Part shown: positions 8,497 through 17,184 of the stretch, piece after piece
Numbering within the stretch: the stretch's first letter is position 1
How the letters are laid out: each line of letters starts with the position of its first letter
Assembly (NCBI GenBank): GCA_016125095.1
Contig: WGMK01000014.1
Coordinates: 62,001-126,000, forward strand
Source: Candidatus Hydrogenedens sp.
GTDB lineage: Bacteria > Hydrogenedentota > Hydrogenedentia > Hydrogenedentales > JAEUWI01
Reading direction: 5' to 3'
Length of the DNA: 64,000 nt
Position numbers and translations under genes: made by a program
Notes under the pieces: generated by a model
Databases searched by the model: none
Told to the model about the DNA's origin: nothing
What the model saw: only the letters and a program-made list of their open reading frames with translations

Positions 8497-8971
8497 GCCT
8501 CACGCAAAGGCGCTAAGACGCCAAGCGGGGAAGGAAGAAATGCCGGGCAGGGAAAACGAGATCGCTAGAGAGATCGTGGACGCTGCCTACAAGATTCATG
8601 TGGGTCTCGGTCCGGGGCTTCTCGAGTCGGTCTACGAGGCCGTGTTGTCGAAGGAACTGGAGCGACGAGGCCTGGAGGTGCGGCGTCAAGTGGCCGTTCC
8701 GATCGCGTATGACGGACTTCAATTCGAAGAAGGCTTTCGCGCGGATCTGATAGTCGGTGATTGTGTACTTATAGAATTGAAGTCGGTTGAGAAAGTGCTG
8801 CCCATTCACAAGAAACAGGTGCTTACCTATCTGCGATTGTTGGACATGCGCCTCGGGCTGCTCATCAATTTTGGAGAGGTCTTGATAAAGGACGGTATCA
8901 GCCGCATCGCGAACGGCCTCATAGACGAAACGCTTTAAAAACTTATGCGCCTTAGCGCCTTTGCGTGAGGC
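8497..8971. mobile_element. Hairpin-ended element carrying a GxxExxY gene
   Basis: The left end (8497-8522, TCACGCAAAGGCGCTAAG core) and right end (8947-8971) are reverse complements over their outer 21 bp. Weaker matches (AAGATG) continue outside. The ends sit immediately outside the single gene at 8540-8938, interrupting the spacing between an isomerase gene and a Gfo/Idh/MocA gene. The element at 21421-21656 has the same TCACGCnAAGGCGC ends but no gene. No target duplication was identified. I infer a mobile or mobilisable cassette. Confidence 0.6.
8540..8938 (+). CDS. GxxExxY family protein (PD-(D/E)xK nuclease-like)
   Basis: 132 residues. The family motif appears as GLLESVY near residue 28, followed by RADLIV and LIELKSVEKV. 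The Asp...IELK arrangement is that of a PD-(D/E)xK nuclease core. Such proteins are widespread, small and of unproven function. The ribosome site GGGGAAGGAAG lies directly before ATG 8540 and itself abuts the left inverted repeat. AT content is higher than in neighbours. It is the only gene inside the hairpin-ended element, so it may be cargo or may act on the element ends. Confidence 0.88.
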   Translation: MPGRENEIAREIVDAAYKIHVGLGPGLLESVYEAVLSKELERRGLEVRRQVAVPIAYDGLQFEEGFRADLIVGDCVLIELKSVEKVLPIHKKQVLTYLRLLDMRLGLLINFGEVLIKDGISRIANGLIDETL

Positions 8972-8991
8972 CCATCTTCGGAGGAACTCAA

Positions 8992-10131
8992 ATGCCCAAG
9001 AAACTCAACATCGGTATGATCGGCTATGGCTTTATGGGGCGGGCGCATTCGAATGCGTATGCGAATGTGAGCCATTTCTTCGACCTGCCCTACACGCCCG
9101 TGCTGAAGGCGGCGTGCGCGCGCGATGCGGAGAAGGCCCAGGCCTTCGCGAATCAGTGGGGTTATGAATCGGTGGAGACCGATTGGCGCAAGCTGATTGA
9201 GCGGTCAGACATCGACGCCATCGACATCTGCACGCCGAACAACCTGCACAAGGAAATCGCCATTGCCGCGGCCGAGGCCGGCAAGATGATCCTCTGCGAA
9301 AAGCCGCTGGCCATGAACGCCGAAGAAGGCGCGGAAATGGTGGCGGCGGTCGAGAACGCCGGCGTGGCCAACACGGTCTGGTACAACTACCGCCGCGTGC
9401 CGGCGGTCACCCTCGCCAAGCAGCTGATCGACGAGGGCCGCCTGGGCAAAATCTATCATTACCGCGCCAACTTCTTGCAGGACTGGACGATCGCGGAGGA
9501 TATTCCTCAGGGCGGCCAGGGCCTGTGGCGGCTCGACGCGGCGGCGGCGGGCAGCGGCGTGACTGGCGACCTGCTGGCGCATTGCATCGACACGGCGCTC
9601 TGGCTGAACGGCAGCCTCGACAGCATCACCGCCATGACCGAGACCTTCGTGAAAGAGCGCGAGCACGCGCTGACGGGCAAGCGCGAGCCGGTGAAGATCG
9701 ACGACGCCTGCGCCTTCATGGGCCGCTTCAAAAACGGTTCGCTGGCGCTCTTCGAATCCACCCGCTACGCCCGCGGCCACAAGGCGCTGTACACCCTCGA
9801 AATCAACGGCGAGCACGCCTCCATTCAGTGGGACCTGCACGACCTGCACCGGCTGAGCTGGTTCGACCACCGCGATGAATCCATCGTGCGCGGCTGGCGC
9901 TCCATCCACGTCACCGACCACGACATGCCCTACATGGACAAGTGGTGGGTGCCCGGCCTGCAAATCGGCTACGAACATACCTTCGTGCACCACGTCGCCG
10001 ATTTCCTCGCGAACCTCGGCAAGGGCGAATCCACCAGTCCCACCTTCCGCGACGCCCTCGAGACGCAGCACGTGTGCGACAGCATCCTCAAGTCCGCCGC
10101 GAACGGCAGCTGGGAGAAGATTCCGGGATAA
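8992..10131 (+). CDS. Cytosolic Gfo/Idh/MocA-family oxidoreductase
   Basis: 379 residues without a signal peptide. The N-terminal Rossmann domain has [16 protein letters not shown] for NAD(P) binding and [10 protein letters not shown], then the family EKPLAMN motif with the catalytic Lys. The C-terminal alpha/beta domain follows ([17 protein letters not shown]). It should oxidise or reduce a sugar or cyclitol using NAD(P). ATG 8992 has GGAGG seven nt upstream; the frame opens earlier at 8965 inside the element end. Its neighbours (isomerases, aldolase) suggest sugar catabolism. Confidence 0.9.
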   Translation: MPKKLNIGMIGYGFMGRAHSNAYANVSHFFDLPYTPVLKAACARDAEKAQAFANQWGYESVETDWRKLIERSDIDAIDICTPNNLHKEIAIAAAEAGKMILCEKPLAMNAEEGAEMVAAVENAGVANTVWYNYRRVPAVTLAKQLIDEGRLGKIYHYRANFLQDWTIAEDIPQGGQGLWRLDAAAAGSGVTGDLLAHCIDTALWLNGSLDSITAMTETFVKEREHALTGKREPVKIDDACAFMGRFKNGSLALFESTRYARGHKALYTLEINGEHASIQWDLHDLHRLSWFDHRDESIVRGWRSIHVTDHDMPYMDKWWVPGLQIGYEHTFVHHVADFLANLGKGESTSPTFRDALETQHVCDSILKSAANGSWEKIPG

Positions 10132-10150
10132 GGGTAAGTAAATGGAAAGC

Positions 10151-10317
10151 GTGCGGCGCAGCCGCTTTGGAGTGCAGCAGACTTGCTGCTGCTTTCCGGA
10201 GGAAGCTTGCTCCCGTCGCCGGTGCGAATGATCGGTTTCCTTGGTGTAAGCGCCGGAAGCGAGCTTCCTTGGCAAAGCGGGAGCCAGCTCCCGCACTCCA
10301 AGGCGGCTGCGCCGCAC
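10151..10317. repeat. 167-bp hairpin element upstream of the aldolase gene
   Basis: The ends 10151-10175 and 10293-10317 are reverse complements at 24 of 25 positions (GTGCGGCGCAGCCGCyTTGG type). Inside are secondary palindromes built on GGAAGCTTGCTCCCG and GGGAGCCAGCTCCCG. No coding potential is visible. The layout is that of a MITE or REP-like element. It occupies most of the 289-nt gap before the aldolase start, so it could also affect transcript stability. Confidence 0.65.
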
Positions 10318-10420
10318 GGGATGGATCAAGGCCCGTGACGGAGACAGCGCGGCATCCGGTACAATATCGGGATTGCCGCCGTAGATAGACTGCAACGACG
10401 CCAGGCGTCAGGAGAAGATC

Positions 10421-12523
10421 ATGTCGAGTGGACCCTGCCCGTGGGGCAAGATTGAGAACCGGTGGAGCGACAGCGACGCCAAAGGAATGAACGAGCAGGA
10501 ACTGCTGCGTTACCGGTCGAACCTGCTGGGTTCGGATCTCACGCTCACCAATTTCGCCGGCGGCAATACCTCCGCCAAGGTGATGATGCCGGACCCGCTG
10601 ACGGGCGAGGAGGTGGAGGTGCTGTGGGTGAAGGGCAGCGGCGGCGACCTGGGCAGCATGGACATGGGCGGCTTTTCGACGCTGTACATGGACAAGATGA
10701 ACTCGCTGAAGAAGCTCTACCGCGGCCTCGAGCACGAGGACGAGATGGTGGGCTACCTGCCGCACTGCACCTTCAACAACAACCCGCGCGCGGCCAGCAT
10801 CGACACGCCGCTGCACGCCTTCATTCCGCGCAAGCACGTCGACCACCTGCACCCCGATGCGCTCATCGCCATCGCGGCGGCGGCCAACAGCGAAGAAGTC
10901 ACCAAGGAAATCTTCGGCGACGATATCGGCTGGGTGCCGTGGCAGCGTCCGGGCTTCGAACTGGGCCTGATGCTCGAGGCGAAGTACAACGAGAATCCCA
11001 AGCAGCGCGGCATCGTGCTGGGCAGCCACGGCGTGTTCACCTGGGGCGATAACGCCAAGGAATGCTACGAGTGCACGCTGGAAATCATCCAGAAGGCGAC
11101 CGACTACCTGGCGTCCAAGGAAACCGGCGCGCCCTTCGGCGGCGAAGTCATCGCGTCGCTCGACGAGGCCGGCCGCAAGGCTTACGCCCAGGCGCTCATG
11201 CCGGCGCTGCGCGGCAAGCTCAGCAAGCAGCAGTCGAAGCTCGGCCACTTCACCGACGACCCCCGCGTGCTGCAGTTCGTCGGCTCGAAGCGCTGCAAGG
11301 AACTGGCCGCGATGGGCACGTCCTGCCCCGACCACTTCCTGCGCACGAAAATCTGCCCGCTGCTGATTGAGATCGACCCCGCCAAGACGCCGGTGGAAGA
11401 CGTGATTGCGCAGCTCGATCAGCTGTTCGAGGACTACGCCAAGGGCTACGCGGCCTACTACGAGCGCTGCAAGCACCCCGATTCGCCCGCCATGCGCGAC
11501 CCGTACCCCGTCGTCATCCTGGTGCCGGGTGTGGGCATGTTCACCTTCGCGAAGGACAAGGCCACCGCGCGCGTTTCGAGCGAGTTCTACATCAACGCCA
11601 TCAACGTCATGCGCGGCTCGACCACCATCAGCGAATACACCGGCCTCCCCGAGCAGGAAGCCTTCAACATCGAGTACTGGCTGCTTGAAGAGGCGAAGCT
11701 GCAGCGCATGCCCGCCCCCAAGAGCCTGTCGGGCAAGGTGGCGCTCATCACCGGCGGCGCGGGCGGCATCGGCCAGTCCATCGCCCACCGTCTGCTGGGA
11801 GAAGGCGCCTGCGTGGTCCTCGCCGATTTCGCCGAGGACGTGCTGAAGGAAGCCACCGCGGAGTTCCAGAAAAAGTACGGCAAGGACAATGTGTCGTCCG
11901 TGCGCTTCGACGTGACCCAGGAAGCCCAGGTACAGGCCGGCTACGCCGACGCCGCGCTGGCCTTCGGCGGCGTCGATATCCTTGTGTCCAACGCGGGCAT
12001 CGCCTCGTCGGCGCCCATCGAGGACACCACGCTCGACCTGTGGAACAAGAATATCAGCGTCATGTCGACCGGGTATTTCCTCGTATCGCGCGAGGCTTAC
12101 CGCATGATGCTCGCGCAGGGCAACGGCGGCTCGATCGTGTTCGTGGTGTCGAAGAACGGCCTGGCGGCCTCGAAGAACGCGGCGGCCTACTGCACGGCCA
12201 AAGCCTCCGAGCTGCACCTGGCACGCTGCCTCGCGCTCGAGGGCGCGGCCCACGGCATCCGCGTGAACTGCGTTAACCCCGACGCCGTGCTCAAGGGCTC
12301 GCGCATCTGGCAGGGCGACTGGAAGAAAGAACGCGCCGACGCCTACGGCCTTACCGAGGAGCAGCTAGACGAGCACTACCGCAACCGCAGCATGCTCAAG
12401 CGCTCGGTGTTCCCCGAAGACATCGCCGAGGGCGTCTACTTTTTCGCCTCCGACAAGTCCGCCAAGTCCACCGCGAACATCCTCAATGTGGACGCCGGCT
12501 TCGAGGGTTCGTTCACGCGCTAA
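10421..12523 (+). CDS. Bifunctional class II (rhamnulose-1-phosphate-type) aldolase / short-chain dehydrogenase
   Basis: 700 residues in two domains. Residues about 25-420 form a class II aldolase/adducin domain (TLTNFAGGNTSAK, HLHPDALIA, VLGSHGVFTWGD with zinc-ligand histidines). Residues about 432-700 form a short-chain dehydrogenase with TGGAGGIG cofactor loop, SNAGI and the YCTAK catalytic Tyr/Lys. The same fusion is known as RhaEW-type enzymes (B. subtilis YuxG): aldol cleavage of a ketose 1-phosphate, then oxidation of the lactaldehyde-like product. The start has AGGAGA upstream. It ends the sugar cluster, followed by a strong terminator. The exact sugar is inferred. Confidence 0.88.
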   Translation: MSSGPCPWGKIENRWSDSDAKGMNEQELLRYRSNLLGSDLTLTNFAGGNTSAKVMMPDPLTGEEVEVLWVKGSGGDLGSMDMGGFSTLYMDKMNSLKKLYRGLEHEDEMVGYLPHCTFNNNPRAASIDTPLHAFIPRKHVDHLHPDALIAIAAAANSEEVTKEIFGDDIGWVPWQRPGFELGLMLEAKYNENPKQRGIVLGSHGVFTWGDNAKECYECTLEIIQKATDYLASKETGAPFGGEVIASLDEAGRKAYAQALMPALRGKLSKQQSKLGHFTDDPRVLQFVGSKRCKELAAMGTSCPDHFLRTKICPLLIEIDPAKTPVEDVIAQLDQLFEDYAKGYAAYYERCKHPDSPAMRDPYPVVILVPGVGMFTFAKDKATARVSSEFYINAINVMRGSTTISEYTGLPEQEAFNIEYWLLEEAKLQRMPAPKSLSGKVALITGGAGGIGQSIAHRLLGEGACVVLADFAEDVLKEATAEFQKKYGKDNVSSVRFDVTQEAQVQAGYADAALAFGGVDILVSNAGIASSAPIEDTTLDLWNKNISVMSTGYFLVSREAYRMMLAQGNGGSIVFVVSKNGLAASKNAAAYCTAKASELHLARCLALEGAAHGIRVNCVNPDAVLKGSRIWQGDWKKERADAYGLTEEQLDEHYRNRSMLKRSVFPEDIAEGVYFFASDKSAKSTANILNVDAGFEGSFTR

Positions 12524-12544
12524 GCCTCATCGTACCGAAACACG

Positions 12545-12583
12545 ACTCCCCGGCCGCGCACTTGGCGCAGCCGGGGAGTTTTT
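12545..12583 (+). terminator. Rho-independent terminator after the aldolase gene
   Basis: Perfect 10-bp stem ACTCCCCGGC/GCCGGGGAGT with a 15-nt loop followed by TTTTT, 22 nt after the stop. It lies between convergent genes. Confidence 0.88.
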
Positions 12584-12595
12584 CGTTTAACGGGG

Positions 12596-13891
12596 TCAGG
12601 CGATGTAATTCAGCACGGCGTCGGCGGCGCGGCCGGTGGTGCCGTCGAAGCGGGTGAAAGAGCCGATCTGCGCCAGCCGGTTGCCGCCTGCGGCCCGTTC
12701 GTTGGCGTTGCTGTAGCCCAGGCTGATCGATTCGATGCCCGCCTCGCGCAGGCTGATGAGCTCGCCCTTGTCGGTCTTGCCGTCGCCGTTGTCGCGGAAA
12801 AGCAGCAGCTTGTCGTAGTCCGCATCGGCCGACGAGATCTTTCCGTCGCCGTTGGTGTCCAGCTTGCGCAGTTCCTCGTAGCCATTCGCCGCGCCGCGCT
12901 GATCGCCGAAGAGCTCCGCGCCGCTGTTGATGATGCCGTCGCCATTCCGATCCAGCGCCAGGAAGGCGTCGCCGCCCGTCACAAAGGCCGTCTGCTGCAG
13001 GCTGCCATTGCCCAGAATGTCGAAACGGGCGCCGTTGCGGTAGCTGGTCAGTTCGATGCCGTTGTTGTTCAGGTCGAGCACGATGGGGTCGGATTCCTGC
13101 ACCACCCCCTCCGCGCTGAAGCTGAAGCTGGCGGCGAAGGAGAACTCCAGCTGCACCGCCGCGGCGCCGGCCGCTTTGCCTCCGGCCGGCGCCGCTCCAT
13201 CCCCAAGTAGCCCTTGCAGGCTGTTGATGAAGTCGTCGTTGAAGAACGTGTCTTGGAATTTCTGGAACAGGTCCTGGATGCTCGGGCCAGCGCCCTCGCC
13301 GGCGAGCGACGAGAAGAAGCTGTTGAAGAGTTCATCTGCGGCGTCGAGGATCTTGTTGGTGAAGGACAGCAGCTTGTCCAGCAGGTCCTTGTTGTCTGAG
13401 AGCGCGGCGCCGGTATCGCTGAAATTCTGCAGGGCCGCGCCGCTGATCTTGAGGTTCACCTCGAAGCGCGCCGCCACCCGCTGGCTGGTCTCCAGATAGC
13501 GCGACCGACTCGCCCCATCGGCGCCCTCGGCCGCTTGGCTGCTCTGCTGCCGGAACCGCGCCAGCTCTTCCGTGCGCACTTCCTTGAAGAAGCTGAACTC
13601 GAGCTGCTGACCCGAGAAGGAGGCGGTCTCGCCGCTGTCGCCCGAGGCAAGTGAGCCTTGCGCCTGCGTGAGGCTGAAGTTCACCTGCTGCCGCACGAGG
13701 CTGCTGCGGTAGAGCGAAGCCTCGTAGAGCCCGTCCGGCTCCTGGCCGCCGCCCAGCTGCAGCAGGTCCGCCGCTTTGGGCGCAGCCGTATCCTGCGCGG
13801 CAAAAGGGGCCTGGGAAGGGAAGGAAGAGGAAAAGAACTGCGGCAGCCTCTCCGCAAGGGACAAGGCCGCGCTATCCGGCGCGGTGGTCAT
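12596..13891 (-). CDS. Protein with EF-hand/RTX-type calcium-binding repeats
   Basis: 431 residues. The first 270 are low-complexity, Ser/Gln/Phe-rich with no signal peptide. From about 275 comes a conserved block common in RTX-type secreted proteins: LDLNNNGIELTS, LDRNGDGIINSGAELFGD, LDTNGDGKISSADADY and DNGDGKTDKGELISL. These DxNxDG loops should bind calcium. The ATG has GGGAG upstream. Without an N-terminal signal it is either cytoplasmic or exported by a type I-like route; no transporter is adjacent. A family name for the N-terminal half was not recognised. Confidence 0.75.
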   Translation of the reverse strand: MTTAPDSAALSLAERLPQFFSSSFPSQAPFAAQDTAAPKAADLLQLGGGQEPDGLYEASLYRSSLVRQQVNFSLTQAQGSLASGDSGETASFSGQQLEFSFFKEVRTEELARFRQQSSQAAEGADGASRSRYLETSQRVAARFEVNLKISGAALQNFSDTGAALSDNKDLLDKLLSFTNKILDAADELFNSFFSSLAGEGAGPSIQDLFQKFQDTFFNDDFINSLQGLLGDGAAPAGGKAAGAAAVQLEFSFAASFSFSAEGVVQESDPIVLDLNNNGIELTSYRNGARFDILGNGSLQQTAFVTGGDAFLALDRNGDGIINSGAELFGDQRGAANGYEELRKLDTNGDGKISSADADYDKLLLFRDNGDGKTDKGELISLREAGIESISLGYSNANERAAGGNRLAQIGSFTRFDGTTGRAADAVLNYIA

Positions 13892-13998
13892 GGCGTGTCT
13901 CCCGGCACTCGGCCTGTTCAGAATCCGTCGCAGGAATTCTGATCGGCACTCCGGCCGGAAGACTTAAGTTAACTGTTTACAGAGGAAAAAGCGCGCCG

Positions 13999-14310
13999 TC
14001 AGCCCGCGGGCTCTTCGGCGGGCTTGCGGGCGAAGGGCAGGCCCCGGGGAGAATCCGGTATCGCGCCCAGCTTCGCCGCTTCCTGCTTGGCCGCTTCCTC
14101 GCGGTCCAGATAGAACACGTAGCCGACCGGCTCGCGTAGCACCCGCGCTATCTTCAACGATACCACCACCGAAGGATTCAAACGCTCCTTCTCGATGGCC
14201 AGAATCGTCTGTCGGGTCACGCTGACTTCCCGCGCCAGGTCGGCCTGGCGCAGGTTCAAGCGCGACCGAAGCTCGCGCACCCGATTGCGAAGAATGTAAC
14301 CGTCATCCAT
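13999..14310 (-). CDS. XRE-family (Cro/CI) transcriptional regulator
   Basis: 103 residues. Residues about 8-62 form a classic helix-turn-helix (RELRSRLNLRQADLAREVSVTRQTILAIEKERLNPSV), followed by LKIARVLREPVGYVFYLD, typical of the short YgzD-like single-domain XRE regulators. It has its own strong minus-strand promoter (14339-14367). The next gene downstream on the strand is the calcium-binding-repeat protein, which starts about 110 nt beyond the regulator stop and might be its target or cotranscribed. Effector unknown. Confidence 0.88.
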   Translation of the reverse strand: MDDGYILRNRVRELRSRLNLRQADLAREVSVTRQTILAIEKERLNPSVVVSLKIARVLREPVGYVFYLDREEAAKQEAAKLGAIPDSPRGLPFARKPAEEPAG

Positions 14311-14338
14311 AACGTCCCACCTCGTCCTTGTGTTCGTG

Positions 14339-14367
14339 AGCGTAGCACTATTGGATCATTTTGTCAA
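14339..14367 (-). promoter_or_regulatory. Sigma70-type promoter of the XRE regulator
   Basis: Minus strand: TTGACA (14362-14367), 17-nt spacer, TACGCT (14339-14344), ending about 28 nt before the start codon. The surrounding DNA is locally AT-rich. Confidence 0.65.
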
Positions 14368-14427
14368 CTATTTATTTGCTGCCTCCGCGAGGGGCGGATA
14401 CTGGTGAAGCTGACGTGGTAAACGGGG

Positions 14428-14456
14428 TTGCGACCGCGCCTGCGGCGTGCTATACT
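14428..14456 (+). promoter_or_regulatory. Putative promoter of the Hsp70-like gene
   Basis: TTGCGA (14428-14433), 17-nt spacer, TATACT (14451-14456). It implies a 5' leader of about 200 nt before the TTG start at 14666. The 355-nt gap 14311-14665 otherwise shows no gene. Confidence 0.5.
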
Positions 14457-14665
14457 CCGCCGTTTGGCACGCGGCCGCGCCATGCTAAGTCATTGCGCTG
14501 CGTGCCTTTGCGTGTTTCAAGGCCGATTTGGCGAGGCACCGGGAACGTGTCGTTGCCGATGCATCCCGCGTGCACGAGAAATGGAAGCGCGTCTGCGCGA
14601 GTTAACACGGCTTGGCAAGGCCGCCGGGTCTGCTATCGTTAACGAAATAGGCGAAGGGGCTACCG

Positions 14666-16078
14666 TTGAGCAATTACTTCTGCGGCGTGGACTTTGGCAC
14701 GTCGAACTCGAGCGCCGCGCTCTTCGACGGCGAACAGGTGCGGGTGCTGCCGCTGGACAACAAGAACGACAGCCCCACGTCGCTGCCGTCGCTGCTCTAC
14801 ATCACCAACGAGGGCGAGCCGATTGTCGGCCGCGGCGCCGCGAACGCCTTCATCGAGCGCAACGTGGACCGCGAGGTGGTGCTGAAGCAGGTGGACCTGG
14901 GCATCGCCATCGAGGGCTATGTGGCCTCGGAGCCGGACAAGAGCGAAAGCTACCGTCCCGGCGTGACCGATCCGAACGTGCGCGAGGCCGTGCGGGCCAA
15001 GGCCATCGTCGAGGTGAACTCGCCCGGCCGCTTGTTCCAGTCGCTCAAGACCCTGCTGCGCCACGAAAACTTCAAGGGCACGGAAGTCTTCGGCGTGAAC
15101 TACCAAATTGAAGAGCTGGTGGCGATGATCCTGCGTCAGCTGAAGGAGCGGGTGGACGCCGAGGCGGGTTTCTCCGTGGAACGCGCCGTGTTCGGCCGGC
15201 CCGTGCGGTTTTCCGAGCGCGATGCCGAGAACGGCGTGGCCGAGCGACGCCTGCGCACCGCCGCGAGCTTGGCCGGCTTCTCCGATGTGGCCTTCTTCTA
15301 CGAGCCCGTGGGCGCCTGCGTGGAATACGCCATGGCCGAACAGCGCGAACAGAAACTGATGGTGGTGGATATCGGCGGCGGTACCTTTGACGTCTGCATC
15401 ATGCAGTTCAGCGGCAGCCACGGCGTGGGCAAGCGCCTGCAGGAAAGCAAGATCCTCAGCGTGTCCGGCGTGCCCGTGGCGGGCGATGCCATCGACCGCG
15501 AAATCATCCGGAGCAAGCTGTTCCCCCGGTTCGGCAGCCGCGCCCGCTACGGCCCCTCGAAGCTGCGCATGCCGCAGTATGTGTTCAACCAGATTCTCGA
15601 CTGGCAGAACCTGTACAAGCTGAACAACGAAGAGACCATCAACTGGCTCATCGCCGCCGAAAGCGACTCGGACGATCCCGAGGCGCTGCGCGCGCTCCGC
15701 TGCCTCATCCAGCGCAACTACGGCTACCCCGTGGCGCGCGAAGTGGAAGCCGCCAAGCGCCGCCTGTCGGTGGATACCGCGACGACCATCAACATCGAGC
15801 GCGAGCACATCAACATCCAGGAAGCACTCGAGCGCGAGGAATTCGCCCACATCATCGAGGAGAACCTGGAGAAAATGATGGTCGAACTCGAGCGCGCCGA
15901 GCAGGACGCCGGCCTCAAGCCCGGGGATCTCGACCTCGTGCTCACCACCGGCGGCACCAGCCTGATCCCCGCGATTCAGCAGATGCTGCGCGACCGCTAC
16001 GGCGCCGAGCGCCTCAAGCAGCGCGACACCTTCACCAGCGTCGCCACCGGTCTCGCCATCGTCGCGCAATACGCGTAG
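14666..16078 (+). CDS. Hsp70-family (YegD-like) ATPase
   Basis: 470 residues starting at TTG with GAAGGGG upstream. Actin-fold ATPase signatures are present: GVDFGTSNSSAAL (phosphate 1), MVVDIGGGTFDVCIM (phosphate 2) and LTTGGTSLIPAIQQML (adenosine). It lacks the C-terminal substrate-binding domain of DnaK, as do YegD-type proteins. A cytosolic chaperone-like role is assumed from the family only. No DnaJ or GrpE gene is adjacent. It ends in a strong terminator before lexA. Confidence 0.88.
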   Translation: MSNYFCGVDFGTSNSSAALFDGEQVRVLPLDNKNDSPTSLPSLLYITNEGEPIVGRGAANAFIERNVDREVVLKQVDLGIAIEGYVASEPDKSESYRPGVTDPNVREAVRAKAIVEVNSPGRLFQSLKTLLRHENFKGTEVFGVNYQIEELVAMILRQLKERVDAEAGFSVERAVFGRPVRFSERDAENGVAERRLRTAASLAGFSDVAFFYEPVGACVEYAMAEQREQKLMVVDIGGGTFDVCIMQFSGSHGVGKRLQESKILSVSGVPVAGDAIDREIIRSKLFPRFGSRARYGPSKLRMPQYVFNQILDWQNLYKLNNEETINWLIAAESDSDDPEALRALRCLIQRNYGYPVAREVEAAKRRLSVDTATTINIEREHINIQEALEREEFAHIIEENLEKMMVELERAEQDAGLKPGDLDLVLTTGGTSLIPAIQQMLRDRYGAERLKQRDTFTSVATGLAIVAQYA

Positions 16079-16095
16079 ACAATCCGCCAGCCAAT

Positions 16096-16133
16096 AACCG
16101 CCGGAGCCGCCCGCCGCGCCTCCGGCGGTTTTG
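16096..16133 (+). terminator. Rho-independent terminator between the Hsp70-like gene and lexA
   Basis: An 11-nt arm (AACCGCCGGAG, 16096-16106) pairs with CTCCGGCGGTT (16120-16130) and is followed by a short T run. Confidence 0.85.
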
Positions 16134-16154
16134 TTCACCCGCCCCAAAAACCAC

Positions 16155-16183
16155 TTGACATTCAATCAGTGCTGTGTTTTAAT
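16155..16183 (+). promoter_or_regulatory. lexA promoter
   Basis: Perfect TTGACA (16155-16160), 17-nt spacer, TTTAAT (16178-16183), 36 nt before the start codon. LexA normally represses its own gene. A weak inverted repeat TGAA-N6-TTCA (16189-16202) lies just downstream and is a possible, unproven operator. Confidence 0.7.
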
Positions 16184-16218
16184 GCAGGTGAAAACTCATT
16201 CAGCATGGAGAGCGCGGC

Positions 16219-16836
16219 ATGGCCAAGGGACTCACACAGCGGCAGAAGGCGATTCTGGATTTCATTATCGAGAGTATCCGGGAGAGCGGGTATCCGCCCA
16301 CCCTCGTCGAGTTGTGCGAAGCCTTTGAAATCGGCTCGACCAATGCCGTGAACGACCACCTGCGGGCGCTGGAGAAGAAGGGCTACATCGAGCGTTCCTC
16401 GAAGGCGCGCGGCATCCGGGTGACCGAGCAGGCTGCTGTGGGGCTGTACAACCCCGAGGTGGGGGTGCTGCCGCTGCTCGGCCGCGTGGCCGCCGGCCAG
16501 CCGATTCTCGCGCAGGAGAACATCGAAGACCTGATCCCCGTGTCGTCCTCCATCGCCGGGCGCAAGGCCTTCTGCCTGCGCGTGCAGGGCGACAGCATGA
16601 TCGAAGACGGCATCCTCGACGGCGACGTGATCATCGTGGATCAGGAAAAACGCCCGCGCACGGGCGACATCGTGGTGGCGCTCATCGAAGAAGAAGCCAC
16701 CGTGAAGCACTACCACCCCAAGGGCCGCACGATCGAACTGCGCCCCGCCAACGCCACCATGCTTCCCATGGAATACCCCGCGCAGGACGTGTCCCTGCAG
16801 GGCGTCGTCGTGGGGCTCCAGCGCGCGATTAACTAA
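16219..16836 (+). CDS. lexA: LexA repressor
   Basis: 205 residues, the usual LexA length. Residues 1-65 form the winged helix (LTQRQKAILDFIIESI, GYPPTLVELCEAF). The autocleavage site is Ala92-Gly93 (GRVAAGQP). The catalytic dyad is Ser126 (QGDSMIEDG) and Lys163 (EATVKHYH). It represses SOS genes and is cleaved when RecA is activated. No recA or polymerase gene lies nearby. It is convergent with the ferredoxin gene 14 nt downstream. Confidence 0.96.
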   Translation: MAKGLTQRQKAILDFIIESIRESGYPPTLVELCEAFEIGSTNAVNDHLRALEKKGYIERSSKARGIRVTEQAAVGLYNPEVGVLPLLGRVAAGQPILAQENIEDLIPVSSSIAGRKAFCLRVQGDSMIEDGILDGDVIIVDQEKRPRTGDIVVALIEEEATVKHYHPKGRTIELRPANATMLPMEYPAQDVSLQGVVVGLQRAIN

Positions 16837-16850
16837 AGCGGCGCGAGGGA

Positions 16851-17105
16851 CTACAGTTCGATCTTCACCGTGCCGGACTTGATGCGGAGCTGGCAGCACA
16901 GGCGTTCGCCGTCGCGGAGGCCCATCCGTTTTTCGGCGTCGTTCATGGGGTGCAGGTTCTCTTCGCCTTCGATTACCACCACGCAGCAGGTGCCGCATTC
17001 GCCGGCCGTGCAGCCGAAGGGCACACCGAGTTCCTCGCAAGGCTCCAGCAGGGCGGAATCGTCCGGTACTTCCTTCACGGCCCCTTCGAAATCAATAACA
17101 GCCAC
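16851..17105 (-). CDS. 2Fe-2S ferredoxin (plant/adrenodoxin-type fold)
   Basis: 84 residues from GTG 17105, which has GGAG eight nt upstream. The cluster ligands follow the C-x4-C-x2-C...C pattern: GCTAGECGTC and a later CCQL. It is a small cytosolic electron carrier. The frame stays open to 17249, but that extension runs through a palindromic intergenic repeat and is unlikely to be translated. No partner reductase is adjacent. Confidence 0.85.
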   Translation of the reverse strand: MAVIDFEGAVKEVPDDSALLEPCEELGVPFGCTAGECGTCCVVVIEGEENLHPMNDAEKRMGLRDGERLCCQLRIKSGTVKIEL

Positions 17106-17184
17106 AATCAAATCTCCAATTACGTCTTCCGGGGAAGCCGCGATCTTACCGAACCGCGTCTCCGGTTCGCACGAACCGTTGATT

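Noticed and set aside
10088..12253. 721-residue minus-strand open frame opposite the aldolase/dehydrogenase gene
   Set aside because: The plus-strand frame has complete conserved domains; the antisense frame is His/Arg/Val-rich shadow sequence caused by high GC.
14428..15111. 227-residue plus-strand frame overlapping the start of the Hsp70-like gene
   Set aside because: Frame is a shadow; the actin-fold ATPase frame starting at TTG 14666 has all motifs.
16189..16202. SOS box (TGAA-N6-TTCA) upstream of lexA
   Set aside because: The match is too short and no second site in the window supports it; mentioned only as a possibility under the promoter.
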